Shown here: one piece after another, positions 5,817 to 6,957 of the stretch
Layout of the letters: the number at the start of each line of letters is the position of its first letter
Numbering within the stretch: position 1 is the stretch's first letter
Origin: Acidobacteriota bacterium
Lineage (GTDB): Bacteria > Acidobacteriota > Terriglobia > Terriglobales > Acidobacteriaceae
Direction: 5' to 3'
Length of the DNA stretch: 6,957 nt
NCBI GenBank assembly: GCA_021802085.1
Contig: JAKAAZ010000188.1
Span: 1-6,957, forward strand
Program-made: the position numbers and the translations under genes
Notes under the pieces: model-generated
The model's database searches: none
The model's input: only the letters and a program-made list of their open reading frames with translations
Told to the model about the DNA's origin: nothing

Positions 5817-6957
5817 ATGCGCCCGACCGTCACGCCAACTCGATGGTGGGAAAGAATCGGGAGCCATACCGCGATTCTGATCTTCACGACCGCTGCGATG
5901 GCGGCGGCGCTAATCGCCAAGTTTGCGCTGCACAACTCCACGGCCACGGAGCGCCTGCTGCTGGCGGGCATTCTCGGTTCGAGCATTCCGGTCCTTCTCG
6001 GACTGATCCGGGAAGTCCTGCGGGGCAACTTCAGCGTCGATCTTCTTGCCGCGCTTTCTATCGTTACCTCCATCATTCTTCACGAATACTGGGTTGCGGC
6101 CATCGTGATCCTGATGCTCTCCGGCGGGCAAACGCTGGAGACCTACGCGACGCGGCGCGCATCCTCCGTGCTGGGCGCGCTGGCCAAGAGGATGCCGGAA
6201 ACCGCGCACCGGGTAGGAGCGGACAATGCGGTCGTCGATGTTCCCAGCGAACAGATTGCGGTGGGCGACCAATTGATGCTGTATCCCCACGAACTGTGCC
6301 CGGTGGATGGAGTGGTGCTGGGAGGTTCGGGCAGCATGGACGAATCGTATTTGACGGGCGAGCCGTTTCTGATGGAAAAAGCTCCCGGTACGACGGTGCT
6401 GTCGGGAGCGATCAATGGAAATTCCGCGCTGACGATTCGCGCGACAAAGATTGCGAGCGACTCACGCTACGCGAAGATCGTCGAGGTACTGCATGCTTCC
6501 GAGGAAGATCGCCCGGCGATTCGCCGACTCGGCGACCGTATTGGCGGCTGGTACACGCCGCTTGCGGTCGCGATTGCGCTGGCGAGCTGGCTGTTCAGCG
6601 GTCATCCGGAACGCTTCCTCGCCGTTCTAGTAATTGCGACGCCATGCCCGCTGCTGATTGCGATTCCGGTGGCGATCATTGGAGCGATTTCGGTGGGCGC
6701 GCGCTATGGAATCGTGATTAAGGATCCGTCCATTCTGGAGAAGCTGAATTCCTGCAAAACGCTGATCGTGGACAAGACTGGCACCCTGACGTATGGAGCG
6801 CCGAGCCTGACGGAGGTCATCGCGATTGGGTCATGGTCGCGGACGACGCTGCTGCAATTTGCCGCCAGCCTGGAACGCTACTCGAAACATCCACTGGCCA
6901 AAGCTGTGTTGGACGCGGCCAGCCGGGAGCAGGTCCCACTGGTCGAGGTTGGAGCGG
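5817..6957 (+). CDS. P1B-type (heavy-metal) transporting ATPase, N-terminal 380 residues, cut by window edge
   Basis: This ATP-driven pump moves a transition-metal ion across the inner membrane. I translated it by hand from the ATG at 5817, the only in-frame start (stop TAG at 5778), with AAGG seven bases before it. The protein starts MRPTVTPTRWWERIG and enters the membrane at once. Four hydrophobic segments (about 18-36, 46-65, 73-88, 90-104) precede the actuator domain, whose phosphatase loop is TGEP (180-183). Two further segments follow (about 244-260 and 266-290). The second carries the metal-site motif TPCP (275-278), where copper and zinc pumps usually have CPC. The phosphorylation motif is DKTGT (319-323), with D319 the phospho-acceptor. 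The nucleotide-domain HP signature is SKHPLAKAV (356-364). There is no N-terminal HMA (CxxC) domain. The C-terminal part, including the GDGxND hinge, lies beyond the edge. TPC is the motif reported for the P1B-5 subgroup, but the metal cannot be assigned. Confidence 0.92.
   Translation, partial: MRPTVTPTRWWERIGSHTAILIFTTAAMAAALIAKFALHNSTATERLLLAGILGSSIPVLLGLIREVLRGNFSVDLLAALSIVTSIILHEYWVAAIVILMLSGGQTLETYATRRASSVLGALAKRMPETAHRVGADNAVVDVPSEQIAVGDQLMLYPHELCPVDGVVLGGSGSMDESYLTGEPFLMEKAPGTTVLSGAINGNSALTIRATKIASDSRYAKIVEVLHASEEDRPAIRRLGDRIGGWYTPLAVAIALASWLFSGHPERFLAVLVIATPCPLLIAIPVAIIGAISVGARYGIVIKDPSILEKLNSCKTLIVDKTGTLTYGAPSLTEVIAIGSWSRTTLLQFAASLERYSKHPLAKAVLDAASREQVPLVEVGA

Noticed and set aside
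5843..6721. 292-codon plus-strand open frame
   Set aside because: It overlaps the P1B ATPase in another frame. The ATPase frame starting at 5817 contains TGEP, TPCP, DKTGT and HP motifs, while this one is Arg/Gly/Ser-rich and featureless.
1..6957. CRISPR array, tRNA, rRNA, toxin-antitoxin or phage-defence genes
   Set aside because: I saw no regularly spaced repeats, cloverleaf-like segments or recognisable defence proteins on either strand.

Overview
This window most likely comes from a GC-rich member of the Acidobacteriota (Terriglobia-like soil or peat lineage). That is an inference from the mix of genes. They include a Tat-exported family 2 glycoside hydrolase with a small beta-rich C-terminal add-on, a Ccm (System I) heme-delivery pair, and a scattered 'CATTCTGAGCGCAGC' type intergenic repeat. 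No rRNA or marker gene is present to settle the taxonomy.

Layout. Positions 1-899 (minus) hold the N-terminal half of an IS1634-type DDE transposase that runs off the left edge. Its non-coding terminal region follows to roughly 1020, with the outer end not resolved. Positions 1115-4090 (minus) encode a 991-residue exported GH2 beta-galactosidase-like enzyme with both catalytic glutamates. Positions 4091-4459 contain no intact gene. They hold a candidate promoter for the GH2 gene, about 68 codons of a decayed tyrosine-recombinase N-terminal domain (plus strand), and a short palindromic dispersed repeat that abuts the broken end of that remnant. Positions 4460-5640 (minus) are ccmE followed by ccmC. 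Positions 5641-5816 are a divergent control region with a CRP/FNR-family-like palindrome. From 5817 to the right edge (plus) is the first 380 codons of a P1B-type metal-transporting ATPase.

How the parts fit together. CcmC loads heme onto the periplasmic chaperone CcmE, so 4460-5640 is a compact heme-delivery module. Its CcmE carries a CxxxY heme-attachment motif in place of the usual HxxxY. The P1B ATPase, with a TPC transmembrane metal motif and no N-terminal metal-binding domain, is transcribed divergently and may share a regulator through the palindrome in the common upstream region. The GH2 enzyme is probably an unrelated carbohydrate-degradation gene. It is separated from the ccm pair by mobile-element debris and bordered on its other side by an IS, so this looks like a patchwork region rather than one co-ordinated cluster. 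I did not find a convincing wholly new system. The most distinctive features are the CxxxY CcmE in an isolated ccmE-ccmC pair and the regulator-like palindrome.
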